Assembly (NCBI GenBank): GCA_934316545.1
Contig: CAKRDT010000001.1
Location: 62,001-126,000 of the forward strand
Origin: an uncultured Agathobacter sp.
GTDB taxonomy: Bacteria > Bacillota > Clostridia > Lachnospirales > Lachnospiraceae
Direction: 5' to 3'
Length of the DNA stretch: 64,000 nt
Made by a program: the position numbers and the translations under genes. Every line of letters begins with the position of its first letter. The first letter of the stretch is position 1. The notes below the pieces were generated by a model. It did no database searches and had not been told where the DNA came from. It was given only the letters and a program-made list of their open reading frames with translations. Of the stretch, positions 37,196-48,331 are shown in pieces.

Positions 37196-38371
37196 CTACA
37201 ACGTAGCCAGACACTCTTCAATCTGTAACTGTTTTGCAGCAATGGATCCCTGAATCATCTTATCGCTTCCGCCACCTCTTGCAGAAAGTTTTTCTCTCAA
37301 AGCCGCTGCAATCTGACGACAATCTTTATTTTTGCTTCCGATGATAAACTGATAGCCACTCTCATCATTCCCGACAAACACAGCACAAATGCCTGTGAAT
37401 TTTTCCACCAGTCCGTTTACCACGTTACGCACAACCGGTGTGTCCAGATCCGATTCAAACAAAATTGCATTCTCGGAGTCCTCCGGTATTGCTGCCACCT
37501 TGTATTCCATCAGTTCCTGTTTGGCTGATGCAAGCTGATTCTTCATCGTCTGGTTTGTATTCTTTAATTTTGTGACATTCTCAACAAGCGCTTCCTGATT
37601 CGTGCTAAACTGTGCCATCAGTTCTGTGATGATATCTGCTTTCTGGCGGAATGCTTCGAGCGCACGGAACCCACAGAGAATACTGATTCGTACACCACCT
37701 TTGTAACTTTGCACATTCATTACTTTGAGCATGCCGATCTCGCCGGTTCTTCTGACATGCGGCGCACAACATGCACATACGTCATATCCCGGAATCGTCA
37801 CGATGCGAACCTGTCCCTCGATTTCGATCTTGCTGCGGTATTCCAGCACCTTTAGTTCTTCCTTGGTCGGGTAGCTGACTTCCACCGGAATATTTTCGAT
37901 GATTGCCTGATTGGCTTCTGTCTCGATCTTTTCAAGATCCTCCGAAGAAATCACACCGTTAAAATCCATCGTCACAACAGAATCGCTCAGATGAAATCCG
38001 ACATTGTCATATCCAAACCTGTTATGTACGATACCGGAAAAAATATGTTCTCCGCTATGCTGCTGCATATTGTAAAAACGATGCTTCCAGTCCACGACGC
38101 CTTTTACCGTTGTACCAACCGCAAGCGGTGCTGCAAGCGTGTGTGTGATCACCTCATCCCGAATCTGTACATCAAGCACCTCCACACCGTTGATGGATCC
38201 CATATCCGGGCTCTGTCCGCCCTCTTCCGGGAAGAAAAGCGTCTGGTTCAGCCATACCTGATAGACCTTTCCCTCCTTCTTCTCCACTTCTTCACATGCA
38301 AGCACTTCTGCCTCAAATTCTGTCTTATATGCATCCGCATCATACAAACGGACCGTTTTTCTTATATCCAT
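37196..38371 (-). CDS. AlaX-type alanyl-tRNA editing protein (long form)
   Basis: A 391-residue stand-alone homologue of the AlaRS editing domain that hydrolyses mischarged Ser- or Gly-tRNA-Ala. Zinc ligands are QQHSGEHIFSG near residue 98 and CACCAPHVRRTGEIG near residue 200. The C-terminal region contains a coiled coil and a DHHA1 domain (LSARGGGSDKMIQG), making it the AlaX-L type. The ATG at 38371 follows GGGGAAA. It is 39 bases downstream of metA and convergent with the ABC-F gene. Confidence 0.9.
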   Translation of the reverse strand: MDIRKTVRLYDADAYKTEFEAEVLACEEVEKKEGKVYQVWLNQTLFFPEEGGQSPDMGSINGVEVLDVQIRDEVITHTLAAPLAVGTTVKGVVDWKHRFYNMQQHSGEHIFSGIVHNRFGYDNVGFHLSDSVVTMDFNGVISSEDLEKIETEANQAIIENIPVEVSYPTKEELKVLEYRSKIEIEGQVRIVTIPGYDVCACCAPHVRRTGEIGMLKVMNVQSYKGGVRISILCGFRALEAFRQKADIITELMAQFSTNQEALVENVTKLKNTNQTMKNQLASAKQELMEYKVAAIPEDSENAILFESDLDTPVVRNVVNGLVEKFTGICAVFVGNDESGYQFIIGSKNKDCRQIAAALREKLSARGGGSDKMIQGSIAAKQLQIEECLATL

Positions 38372-38410
38372 ATTAATTTCCCCATTCATTTGATTCCCTG
38401 AGTTCCGGAA

Positions 38411-39343
38411 TTATTTTCCGATGATTTCAGCCACATCAATAAACTGATACGGTGTCTGCTGATAAACATAATAGTTCAACCAGTTCGCATACATAATATT
38501 ACCATGAGAACGCCACTGCAGAAGCGGTCTTTGCGTATCATCATCGTTCGGATAATAATTTACCGGAAGACGGATCGGCAACCCTTTCGCTTTATCTCTC
38601 TTATATTCGCTATCAAGCGTCATACGATCATACTCCGGATGTCCCATCACAAAAATCTGGCTTCCGTCCTGATTCATCAGCAGGAACACTCCTGCATCCT
38701 CGGATTCCGCAAGAATTGTCAATTCCTCATGTGCCAGAATATCTTCCTTGCGTATCTCCGTATGACGCGAATGTGGCGCATAGAAATAATCATCAAATCC
38801 TCTGACAAGCGGAATCTTACGGTTCATTACCTTGTGGCGGAATACCCCGAACATCTTCTCATCCAGAATATGCTTCGGAATTCCGTAATGGTAATACAGT
38901 CCCGCCTGTGCCCCCCAGCAAAGATGCAGCGTCGAAGTCACATGTTTCTTGGACCACTCCATGATCTCACAGATTTCCGGCCAATAATCCACTTCCTCAT
39001 ACTCCATCAGCTCCACCGGAGCTCCCGTGATGATCAATCCGTCAAAATACTGCTTTTTTATCTCATCAAACGTCTGGTAAAATTTGTTCAAATGACTCTT
39101 GGAGGTATGGGTCGATGCATGGGATGCCGGTGTCAGAAATGACACATCCACCTGCAACGGCGTATTTGACAGTGATCGAAGAATTTGAAGCTCCGTATCC
39201 TCCTTAAGCGGCATCAGATTAACGATCACAATATTGATCGGACGAATATCCTGATGCATCGCACGATTTTCATCCATTACAAATATATTTTCCTGTTCAA
39301 GGATCTCCTTTGCAGGCAGATCACTTTGTGTTCTGATTGGCAT
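38411..39343 (-). CDS. metA: Homoserine O-acetyltransferase (MetA family)
   Basis: Acylates homoserine in methionine synthesis. The 310-residue sequence aligns without gaps to MetA numbering: nucleophile Cys142 in [10 protein letters not shown], and His235 and Glu237 in VMGHPEYD. Residue 111 is Glu (GAPVE). In characterised MetA enzymes Glu111 selects acetyl-CoA, whereas the succinyl-CoA enzyme of E. coli has Gly. It is therefore likely an acetyltransferase despite the usual succinyltransferase label. No SAM riboswitch is seen in the 92 bases between it and ligA. Confidence 0.92.
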   Translation of the reverse strand: MPIRTQSDLPAKEILEQENIFVMDENRAMHQDIRPINIVIVNLMPLKEDTELQILRSLSNTPLQVDVSFLTPASHASTHTSKSHLNKFYQTFDEIKKQYFDGLIITGAPVELMEYEEVDYWPEICEIMEWSKKHVTSTLHLCWGAQAGLYYHYGIPKHILDEKMFGVFRHKVMNRKIPLVRGFDDYFYAPHSRHTEIRKEDILAHEELTILAESEDAGVFLLMNQDGSQIFVMGHPEYDRMTLDSEYKRDKAKGLPIRLPVNYYPNDDDTQRPLLQWRSHGNIMYANWLNYYVYQQTPYQFIDVAEIIGK

Positions 39344-39435
39344 AACTTATGATTCCTCACTTTCCGGCATTTTGTTCCATCCGCGATCTCGCATATCATT
39401 CATATGTTTGATTCATTCTCTCTTTTTCATTTCTT

Positions 39436-42379
<2,944 letters not shown>

Positions 42380-42395
42380 CAATATACCCTCACGT

Positions 42396-42428
42396 GCAAA
42401 AAACGCGGAGACTGTTACAGCCTCCGCC
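42396..42428 (-). terminator. Terminator of the SH3-domain protein gene
   Basis: GCGGAG / CTCCGC stem with an 11-base loop and a GTTTTTT tail on the minus strand, nine bases after the stop of the SH3-domain gene. Confidence 0.75.
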
Positions 42429-42436
42429 ATGTATCT

Positions 42437-43549
42437 TTATTTCACTTTCACTTCTTTTAACAGATCACTCTTAATATATCCTGTCTGTCCCTGAAACTTA
42501 ACCTTTGTCCACTCACCGGATGTCCCCAGCTTTTTCAGTTTTACACCGATATCAACTTTGCCAAGTATCTCTGCATCCGTGCTCGCCTTGGCACGCACAT
42601 TACAGATATCTTTTGTCTTTACCTTAGTGTTCTTCTTGGTCGTCTCTGTTTTTTTGTCATCTTTCTTCGTATCATCGGCTTTGGAATCCGACTCATCGCT
42701 ATCCGCCTTCTGCGTATCGTCCTTGGCCTCATCTGCTTTTGACGTATCCTGCGGCTGATTGTCGTCTTCTTTTGGTGTATCCGCTGCCTGTGTACTGTCT
42801 ACTTCCGTTCCCGTCTGTGAGTCATCTGTCTTCATGTCTGCCACAGAATCTCTCCAATTCGAGATAACAGTACGAAGTGTCCCGCCTACCATATTGGCAA
42901 GTTTATCATCACCAGCCACAGCCTCATCATATTTCGTCTGCACCTGACTCTGTAAAGCCGTCACTTCTTCTGACTTTTCATAGCTTAACACCAGCGAATA
43001 TAAATTTGCATCCAGGTCATTCTCAAGGAATGTAAAATTATAGGAAGAATATGCATTATTGATATACAGATTACCCTTGCCGTCCCGCTCCACATAGAAG
43101 AAATCCATTCCCGGTGCAGGTGTATCCACTTCATAAAATTTCAGATCGTACACGGTTGAAACCAAATAAGAATCATCCGTCGCTCCCGGCATAGAATAGC
43201 AGGTAATATTCTCATATTTCTCATAATAATCCGCCAACGCACCAATATAGCTCTTCTCATTATCGGTAAACGGAGAAACAAACTGTTCCATTGATTCCGT
43301 ATCACCGGCTGCATATGCAGTATAATAATCTGTAATTAAATCCACCAGTTCCTGCGAAGCATTCTTTTCAAGCTTTCCGTTCAATTCATACTCTGTCGCC
43401 GCTTGTGTTGCTACCGTCTCTGATCCGTTCTGTGTAGGATCGGTATCGGACTTTGGTCCTGTACAATTCACAAGCACGAAAACAAAAGCGACAAATAAAA
43501 CAACAGCGATCATATATCTTTTATATTTATTCAAAAAGTCCATCTGCAT
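42437..43549 (-). CDS. Membrane-anchored extracellular protein with SH3b domain
   Basis: A 370-residue protein. A basic start and a hydrophobic segment (MIAVVLFVAFVFVLVNC) form a signal anchor; the Cys could be lipidated, but the Asn before it is not a normal lipobox residue. An alpha/beta region of NTF2-like size follows (about residues 55-185, ITDYYTAYAAGDTESMEQFV), then about 85 residues of Asp/Lys/Thr/Ser-rich linker, then a C-terminal SH3b domain (DICNVRAKASTDAEILGKVD, TKVKFQGQTGYIKSDLL) that usually binds peptidoglycan. The start was chosen for GGAGG five bases upstream. Confidence 0.75.
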   Translation of the reverse strand: MQMDFLNKYKRYMIAVVLFVAFVFVLVNCTGPKSDTDPTQNGSETVATQAATEYELNGKLEKNASQELVDLITDYYTAYAAGDTESMEQFVSPFTDNEKSYIGALADYYEKYENITCYSMPGATDDSYLVSTVYDLKFYEVDTPAPGMDFFYVERDGKGNLYINNAYSSYNFTFLENDLDANLYSLVLSYEKSEEVTALQSQVQTKYDEAVAGDDKLANMVGGTLRTVISNWRDSVADMKTDDSQTGTEVDSTQAADTPKEDDNQPQDTSKADEAKDDTQKADSDESDSKADDTKKDDKKTETTKKNTKVKTKDICNVRAKASTDAEILGKVDIGVKLKKLGTSGEWTKVKFQGQTGYIKSDLLKEVKVK

Positions 43550-43574
43550 TTGAACCTCCATATTCAATACATGG

Positions 43575-43758
43575 GCGATAAGAAATCTCCCCAGCTGCGC
43601 TGGGTCCCCTCTTACCATGAGCGATAAGAAATCTCCCCAGCTGCGCTGGATCCCCTCTTACCATGAGCGATAAGAAATCTCCCCAGCTGCGCTGGGTCCC
43701 CTCTTACCGCAGGCGATAAGGCATCCTCCCAACTTTCGTTGGGTCCCTCCTTACCGCA
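43575..43758. repeat. Four tandem 46-bp hairpin repeats beside tRNA-Arg
   Basis: Units at 43575, 43621, 43667 and 43713, each exactly 46 bp. Units 1-3 share GATAAGAAATCTCCCCAGCT and GCGCTGGGTCCCCTCTTACC. Each unit folds with inner stem CCCAGC/GCTGGG and outer stem ATAAGA/TCTTAC. In unit 4 the inner stem is CCCAAC/GTTGGG and the outer AAGG/CCTT, so both strands changed together. The array lies between the tRNA 3' end and the SH3-domain gene and would be transcribed with the tRNA if it has no terminator. No spacers as in CRISPR. Confidence 0.9.
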
Positions 43759-43761
43759 TTA

Positions 43762-43833
43762 TGCACCCGGCGGGAATCGAACCCGCATCTCAGGAGTCGG
43801 AGTCCTACGTTCTATCCATTATACTACGGCTGC
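43762..43833 (-). tRNA. tRNA-Arg (anticodon CCG)
   Basis: The minus strand folds as a cloverleaf: acceptor GCAGCCG/CGGGTGC, D arm with AATGGATA loop, anticodon stem TAGGA/TCCTG enclosing loop CTCCGAC (anticodon CCG, reads CGG), and T arm GCGGG-TTCGAAT-CCCGC. The discriminator is A and CCA is not encoded. The acceptor stem has one G-G mismatch at pair 4-69, and the D stem is weak. Confidence 0.9.
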
Positions 43834-43904
43834 CAGTAGCAGAAATTCATCTGCCGTTCACGCATCTGCGCGTTTATAAATCATACCATACCTTGCCGAG
43901 TTCG

Positions 43905-44672
43905 TCAACGGCTGATGCTTTTATCCATAATACCAAGTACCTGTTCAAGTTCTCCCATCGGAAGCTGTCCCGGAGCACTTGCCCGCTCTCCTGCGCCAAA
44001 CGACACACAAGAACCAAAGAATTCTCCCGTCACGCGCGAGATTGCTCCTTGCGCCCCCATAGACATCGTAATAAGCGCTTTATCCGGATACTTCTCGTGA
44101 AAAGCATTCGTCTCTTCCAACAAATCAAGCACATCCTGCATCGATTTCGGCATGACCGCCAATTTCACGACATCCGCACCACTTTCACGGATCTGTTCAA
44201 GCAGCATACGGATCACTCCCCGATCCGGAGTTTCATCAAAATCATGATGCGATGCAATCACATGAACTCCCATCTCCTGAAGGCTTCGAATCTCCTTTTC
44301 CGGTTTAGCGGCTTCAAAATATTCCAGATCAACAAAATCGACCACATCCGTCTCCGCTGCCGTCTGATGGATATCATAAATTTTATCCGGTTCTAATGCC
44401 ATAAGTCCCCCCTGGTTCTTAGAACGGAATGTATACACTAAAATTGTATCCTTAACTATCGGTTTTAATTCACTTAACACTTCCCGGATTGCATTTACGC
44501 TTTCTGCCTGATCAAATGCATCCACTCTCCACTCGACCATATCCACATGAAGCCACGCCAAGCGTTTGGCTTCTTTTATAATCGCCTCTTTATTTGTTTC
44601 CATAATCGGCACACATACAAGCGGCTTCCCTTTGCCGAGTACACGTCCCTTAATACAAAGCAGATTCTCCAT
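43905..44672 (-). CDS. aroD: 3-dehydroquinate dehydratase, type I
   Basis: Third step of the shikimate pathway, by a Schiff-base mechanism. The 255-residue TIM-barrel protein has VDMVEWRVDAF near residue 40, the catalytic His region VIASHHDFDETP near residue 138, and the Schiff-base Lys in VVKLAVMPKSMQDVL near residue 165, followed by ALITMSMGAQGAISRVTGEF. The ATG at 44672 follows GGGAGG. It lies divergently next to the aroF gene, with an inserted palindromic element between them. Confidence 0.93.
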   Translation of the reverse strand: MENLLCIKGRVLGKGKPLVCVPIMETNKEAIIKEAKRLAWLHVDMVEWRVDAFDQAESVNAIREVLSELKPIVKDTILVYTFRSKNQGGLMALEPDKIYDIHQTAAETDVVDFVDLEYFEAAKPEKEIRSLQEMGVHVIASHHDFDETPDRGVIRMLLEQIRESGADVVKLAVMPKSMQDVLDLLEETNAFHEKYPDKALITMSMGAQGAISRVTGEFFGSCVSFGAGERASAPGQLPMGELEQVLGIMDKSISR

Positions 44673-44793
44673 TTTGTTCCTCCCGCTATAAACGCTCGTC
44701 CGCATCCATACCGGTTCCTTTTCATACTCCCCGCGGACCAATGTAAATTATAACAGTTATATGTAGAAAAAGAAAGGAAATACTGCGACAAAA

Positions 44794-44822
44794 TTGACAT
44801 TTCAGACTTTTTCGATTAATAT
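44794..44822 (+). promoter_or_regulatory. Probable aroF promoter
   Basis: TTGACA and TAATAT with a 17-base spacer on the plus strand. Without the palindromic insertion, the transcript would start about 45 bases before the aroF ATG; with it, the leader is about 600 bases long. Confidence 0.7.
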
Positions 44823-44850
44823 AACCGAGTGTATAAATATACTACAATTT

Positions 44851-45402
44851 AACAGGCGATTACGAAACTCCTGTGGCGGCGTGCTCCGGCTGGACTGACC
44901 CGGTGGCGGGCTTCTATGCTGAACACTAGTTATCCCAAATCAAGAATTTGCTGAAAATGTCCGCTGGGCTCTTTCTATGATTTTTGTCCGCTCAAGCTTA
45001 GACAGTGGCGCTCCGAATGTTCGTCTGAACACAGAATGTGTCCGATGGATTTCGTGTCTGCCTTACGTGGGGCACCTTTGTGAACGAGTGCCCACGGGTC
45101 GTGTTTGCGACCTCATAACTTAATGGCTCTCCACAATTCTATGAGGGGAGACATTAACCGAGAGTGGGCACAATCAAAATTCACAAAGTGCCCCTCTTAG
45201 GCAGACTAGAAATTTTGAGCACATCTGTGTCAGACGGACACTTGGAGTGCCACAGTCGAAGCATTGCTCGGACATAAAAATTGAGCCCAGCAGAGATTTT
45301 CGCAAATTCAATGATTTTGTCTAAAATCGTGTTCAGCATAGAAGCCCGCCACCGGGTCAGCCCAGCCGGAGCACGCCGCCACAGGAATTTTGCAATCGCT
45401 TA
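44851..45402. mobile_element. 552-bp palindromic MITE-like insertion flanked by a 10-bp target duplication
   Basis: ACTACAATTT occurs at 44841-44850 and again at 45403-45412, flanking the element. The terminal 75 bases at each end are near-identical inverted repeats (CCTGTGGCGGCGTGCTCCGG onward to GGCTTCTATGCTGAACAC). The inner halves also pair, with lower identity, around a centre near 45127. There is no convincing ORF, so the element is non-autonomous. It separates the aroF promoter from the aroF ribosome site. A 62-bp internal segment (45180-45241) recurs at 59484-59545. Confidence 0.85.
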
Positions 45403-45432
45403 ACTACAATTTGAAGATACAAGGAGTACAAA

Positions 45433-46467
45433 ATGAGTTTTACATTTTTAAATCAATTACCGACTCCGGACGAAATCAAGCGTGATTACCCGCTTGCCCC
45501 GGAATTAAAAGAATTAAAAAAGCAGCGTGATGCCATGATTTCCGATGTGATCACCGGCAAAGATTCACGTTTTCTTGTTATTATCGGGCCATGTTCTGCA
45601 GATAACGAAGACTCTGTATGCGACTATGTCAGCCGCCTGACCAGCATTCAAGAAGACGTAAAAGATCAGTTGATTATCATCCCGCGTGTATACACCAATA
45701 AGCCGCGTACAACCGGCGAGGGATACAAGGGTATCGCATCCCAGCCGGATCCGGAAAAGGCGCCTGACATGGTTGAAGGTCTGATTGCCATGCGTAAGAT
45801 GCACATCCGTGCCATCGCAGAGAGCGGACTTACCTGTGCAGACGAAATGCTTTACCCTGAAAACTGGGGTTATGTCGAAGATCTTCTCTCCTACGTTGCA
45901 ATCGGCGCACGTTCCGTTGAAGACCAGCAGCATCGTCTGACCGTCAGCGGCTTCGACGTAGCATCCGGCATGAAGAATCCAACCAGCGGAGACTTCTCCG
46001 TCATGTTAAACTCTGTATATGCAGCTCAGCATCCGCATCATTTCGTATACCGCGGATACGAAGTAAAGACATCCGGAAACCCACTCACACATGTGGTTCT
46101 TCGCGGAGCAGTCAGCAAACACGGTAATACGGTACAGAATTATCATTACGAGGATCTCATCCGTCTTCATGAAATGTACGAAAAAATGGATGTTGTAAAC
46201 CCTGCCGCTATCATTGACACAAACCATTCGAATTCCGGCAAAAAATTCAAAGAACAGATCCGTATCGTCAAGGAAGTCATGCACAATCGTCAGATTTCTT
46301 CCGATATTCGCAGCTTAGTCAAAGGACTTATGATTGAAAGTTATATTGAAGAAGGCAACCAGCCAATCGGCGAGCATGTATATGGTAAATCCATCACAGA
46401 CCCTTGTCTCGGATGGGAAGATTCCAAGAAACTGATCTATGAAATTGCCGAAGCAAACGCAAAATAG
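45433..46467 (+). CDS. aroF: 3-deoxy-7-phosphoheptulonate synthase, class I
   Basis: First enzyme of the shikimate pathway, joining phosphoenolpyruvate and erythrose 4-phosphate. The 344-residue protein follows the AroF/AroG/AroH pattern: FLVIIGPCSADNEDSVCDYV near residue 45, RVYTNKPRTTGEGYKGIA near residue 93, and C-terminal IDTNHSNSGKKFKEQ and MIESYIEEGNQPIG with metal ligands. The feedback inhibitor cannot be read from sequence with certainty. AAGGAGT lies shortly before the ATG. The promoter is displaced upstream by the palindromic insertion. Confidence 0.95.
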   Translation: MSFTFLNQLPTPDEIKRDYPLAPELKELKKQRDAMISDVITGKDSRFLVIIGPCSADNEDSVCDYVSRLTSIQEDVKDQLIIIPRVYTNKPRTTGEGYKGIASQPDPEKAPDMVEGLIAMRKMHIRAIAESGLTCADEMLYPENWGYVEDLLSYVAIGARSVEDQQHRLTVSGFDVASGMKNPTSGDFSVMLNSVYAAQHPHHFVYRGYEVKTSGNPLTHVVLRGAVSKHGNTVQNYHYEDLIRLHEMYEKMDVVNPAAIIDTNHSNSGKKFKEQIRIVKEVMHNRQISSDIRSLVKGLMIESYIEEGNQPIGEHVYGKSITDPCLGWEDSKKLIYEIAEANAK

Positions 46468-46510
46468 TAGAACGAAATGATTTTCGCGCAAAATGAGTCA
46501 ACTAATGCCA

Positions 46511-46527
46511 ACTTAATACAATTAAGT
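46511..46527 (+). promoter_or_regulatory. Palindromic operator candidate upstream of the 129-aa gene
   Basis: ACTTAAT-ACA-ATTAAGT is a perfect inverted repeat with 7-bp arms, ending one base before the -35 box of the next promoter. Position and symmetry fit a dimeric regulator site. Confidence 0.45.
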
Positions 46528-46528
46528 G

Positions 46529-46557
46529 TTGAGTTTCGTACCCCTCTATGCTACACT
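46529..46557 (+). promoter_or_regulatory. Promoter of the 129-aa unknown gene
   Basis: TTGAGT and TACACT with a 17-base spacer, about 40 bases upstream of the start codon. Confidence 0.55.
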
Positions 46558-46597
46558 TTAATCAAGAAAATTTCATCGAAGCAAGAGGGGGAATAGA

Positions 46598-46987
46598 ATG
46601 AATCAGGAATATACAAAACCTACTATTGTTACGAATGACATTTTATCAGAGGGTGTCTATTTAGCAAGCGGTACCGGTTGTTATACCATTGATGCAACTA
46701 TAATTAATCAGACTCCGGTTGAAAGTCGTAAAAATTATGTGATCCAGATCAGTGCAACTCATGATGCAGATCATACGCGTCATGCGCAGACCTTGACAAT
46801 TTCTTTCAACCAGCCTGTAACTTTTTCTTCTTGTGGTGTTGCCAACTTAATTGGTGGTGATGGCACAAATACTCTGGAGCTTTCCATGAGCTATACCCAG
46901 AACCCAACCGACCGAATTGGTTTTGGCGATTTAACGGTTGAATCCGCTGACGGATTAACTATTACTTCTGCTCAAATTACAGATTAA
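46598..46987 (+). CDS. Small protein of unknown function with leader-like N terminus (129 aa)
   Basis: The gene has a promoter, an AGAGGGGG ribosome site and a strong terminator, so it is very likely expressed. The N-terminal part, MNQEYTKPTIVTNDILSEGV followed by YLASGTGC, resembles a short acidic leader ending in an ASG motif. The remaining 100 residues are beta-rich (alternating Thr/Val/Ile) with only two cysteines, one in the leader end and one in FSSCGVANLIGGDG. There is no standard signal peptide and no membrane span. I do not recognise the family. An exported or processed beta-sandwich protein is one reading. Confidence 0.7.
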   Translation: MNQEYTKPTIVTNDILSEGVYLASGTGCYTIDATIINQTPVESRKNYVIQISATHDADHTRHAQTLTISFNQPVTFSSCGVANLIGGDGTNTLELSMSYTQNPTDRIGFGDLTVESADGLTITSAQITD

Positions 46988-47029
46988 AAAAATGGATGGT
47001 GCAATGTAAATTGCATCATCCATTTTTTT
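46986..47029. terminator. Strong terminator after the 129-aa gene
   Basis: AAATGGATG-G-TGCAAT pairs with ATTGCA-T-CATCCATTT around a GTAA loop, with A and T runs on both sides, so it can act for the convergent spoIIM-like gene as well. Confidence 0.85.
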
Positions 47030-47067
47030 GAATTATTTACTTTTCTTAGTACACATATCTTAACTTT

Positions 47068-47613
47068 CTAATATTTTAGCAAAAAGATCATCATCTTTTG
47101 CATCAGCCACACTCCTGCCGTCGCTTCTGAAACACAGCCAAAAACAAACATGGTAATCATTCCAACTGCCCCGGCGATTCGCCGCGGTATCGGCTCACTA
47201 TGCCGGTAATATCGATGCCGGTCGCTTCGCAGCATCAAATACAACATGATCAGGTAAATGATACCGTGCGGAATCCACGAGACCACAAAAAATACCAGTC
47301 CGCCAATCCCCATATTGATCATACATGCAGCCAAAAACACCCCTGCCGTAAAACAGATGCAGCACTGCAGCATAAGCAGAATCACTTTACGTATCGGCGT
47401 GTAGGAAAGAACCCACAAAAAAACAAACAATTTGCCTCTCTCCCACAAAATATTGCCAAGCAGTATCCTCGTGTCCATATGAGTGTTTGCATATGACTGT
47501 ATATGATATTCATTTAGGAATCCATATGTTGAAAAATACTCATGTCCAAAAAAATATGCACACAGAATCCCTGCTATCAAAAAGCATATTCCGACCGCGA
47601 TTTCTTTTTTCAT
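47068..47613 (-). CDS. SpoIIM-like membrane protein
   Basis: A 181-residue membrane protein with five hydrophobic segments; the segment FFVVSWIPHGIIYLIMLY near residue 112 carries the PHGI motif of the SpoIIM/DUF95 family. SpoIIM works with SpoIID and SpoIIP in peptidoglycan remodelling during engulfment. It lies just downstream of a NudF-like gene, the same neighbourhood as spoIIM in Bacillus, which supports the call. Identity is family-level; a related non-sporulation DUF95 protein is possible. Confidence 0.65.
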   Translation of the reverse strand: MKKEIAVGICFLIAGILCAYFFGHEYFSTYGFLNEYHIQSYANTHMDTRILLGNILWERGKLFVFLWVLSYTPIRKVILLMLQCCICFTAGVFLAACMINMGIGGLVFFVVSWIPHGIIYLIMLYLMLRSDRHRYYRHSEPIPRRIAGAVGMITMFVFGCVSEATAGVWLMQKMMIFLLKY

Positions 47614-47650
47614 ATTCTATCCCAAAAATCTCTTCTATCTAGAATATGTC

Positions 47651-48196
47651 CTAGCCTCTCAATTTATTACCATAAGCCATAATCGCCGCAACCGTCTTAG
47701 AATCTTCGATCTTGCCCGCATAGATCATCTCGCACAGTTCGTCCAGCGTATAGATTTCAATGTCAATGCTCTCCGCATCATCTAGATGCTGCTCACCGAT
47801 TTTTTCCAGATCCGTGGCCAGATATACATCCACATGCTCATCACAGAAGGCAACGGTAGTACGCAGCGAAAGCAGGAACTCTACCTTGTGGCTCCGGTAT
47901 CCGGTTTCCTCCTCAAGCTCCCTCGTTGCGCACACTTTGGTATCTTCTGTCCTGCTATCCCTTGCTCCGGCCGGAATCTCGATCGTCTCACGCTCCAAAG
48001 CATTACGATACTGACGCACCATAACGATTCTTCCGTCCGGAAGTACCGGAAGAATGGCTGCCGCCCCCATCCGGTGCGAGACAAAATCCCACTCCTCCTG
48101 CTTGCCGCCTGCAAATTCCATCGTATCCCTGTAGATATCCAGAATAGATCCTTTGTACATCAGTTCTCTCTTTAAACGTTTCATTCTTTCTATCAT
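47651..48196 (-). CDS. NUDIX hydrolase (ADP-ribose pyrophosphatase type)
   Basis: A 181-residue protein with the Nudix helix signature GARDSRTEDTKVCATRELEE followed by ETGY near residue 76. The first spacing (G to E) is one residue longer than the standard motif. The MVRQYRNALERETIEIPAGA segment before it is typical of NudF enzymes that split ADP-ribose. GGAGAGGTG precedes the ATG and a promoter lies at 48240-48268. The downstream SpoIIM-like gene is 37 bases away. Confidence 0.88.
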   Translation of the reverse strand: MIERMKRLKRELMYKGSILDIYRDTMEFAGGKQEEWDFVSHRMGAAAILPVLPDGRIVMVRQYRNALERETIEIPAGARDSRTEDTKVCATRELEEETGYRSHKVEFLLSLRTTVAFCDEHVDVYLATDLEKIGEQHLDDAESIDIEIYTLDELCEMIYAGKIEDSKTVAAIMAYGNKLRG

Positions 48197-48239
48197 AATT
48201 TCAGCACCTCTCCTTGGTTTTTCCTCGCCATCAAAATAT

Positions 48240-48268
48240 AGTATATCGAATTCAAACTATGTTAACAA
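48240..48268 (-). promoter_or_regulatory. Promoter of the nudF-like gene
   Basis: TTGTTA and TATACT with a 17-base spacer on the minus strand, about 44 bases from the start codon. The stretch 48197-48331 holds this promoter and otherwise AT-rich DNA without a visible gene. Confidence 0.6.
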
Positions 48269-48331
48269 GGTAAAATTCATAAAAAGCAAGTTCAAGTAGA
48301 TTTAACTCATTCTCTTCTAAATCTGATTTCT

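Noticed and set aside
39344..39435. SAM riboswitch before metA
   Set aside because: The gap is only 92 bases and shows none of the S-box core sequences.
43575..43758. CRISPR array
   Set aside because: Units are contiguous 46-bp repeats without unique spacers, and there are no cas genes.
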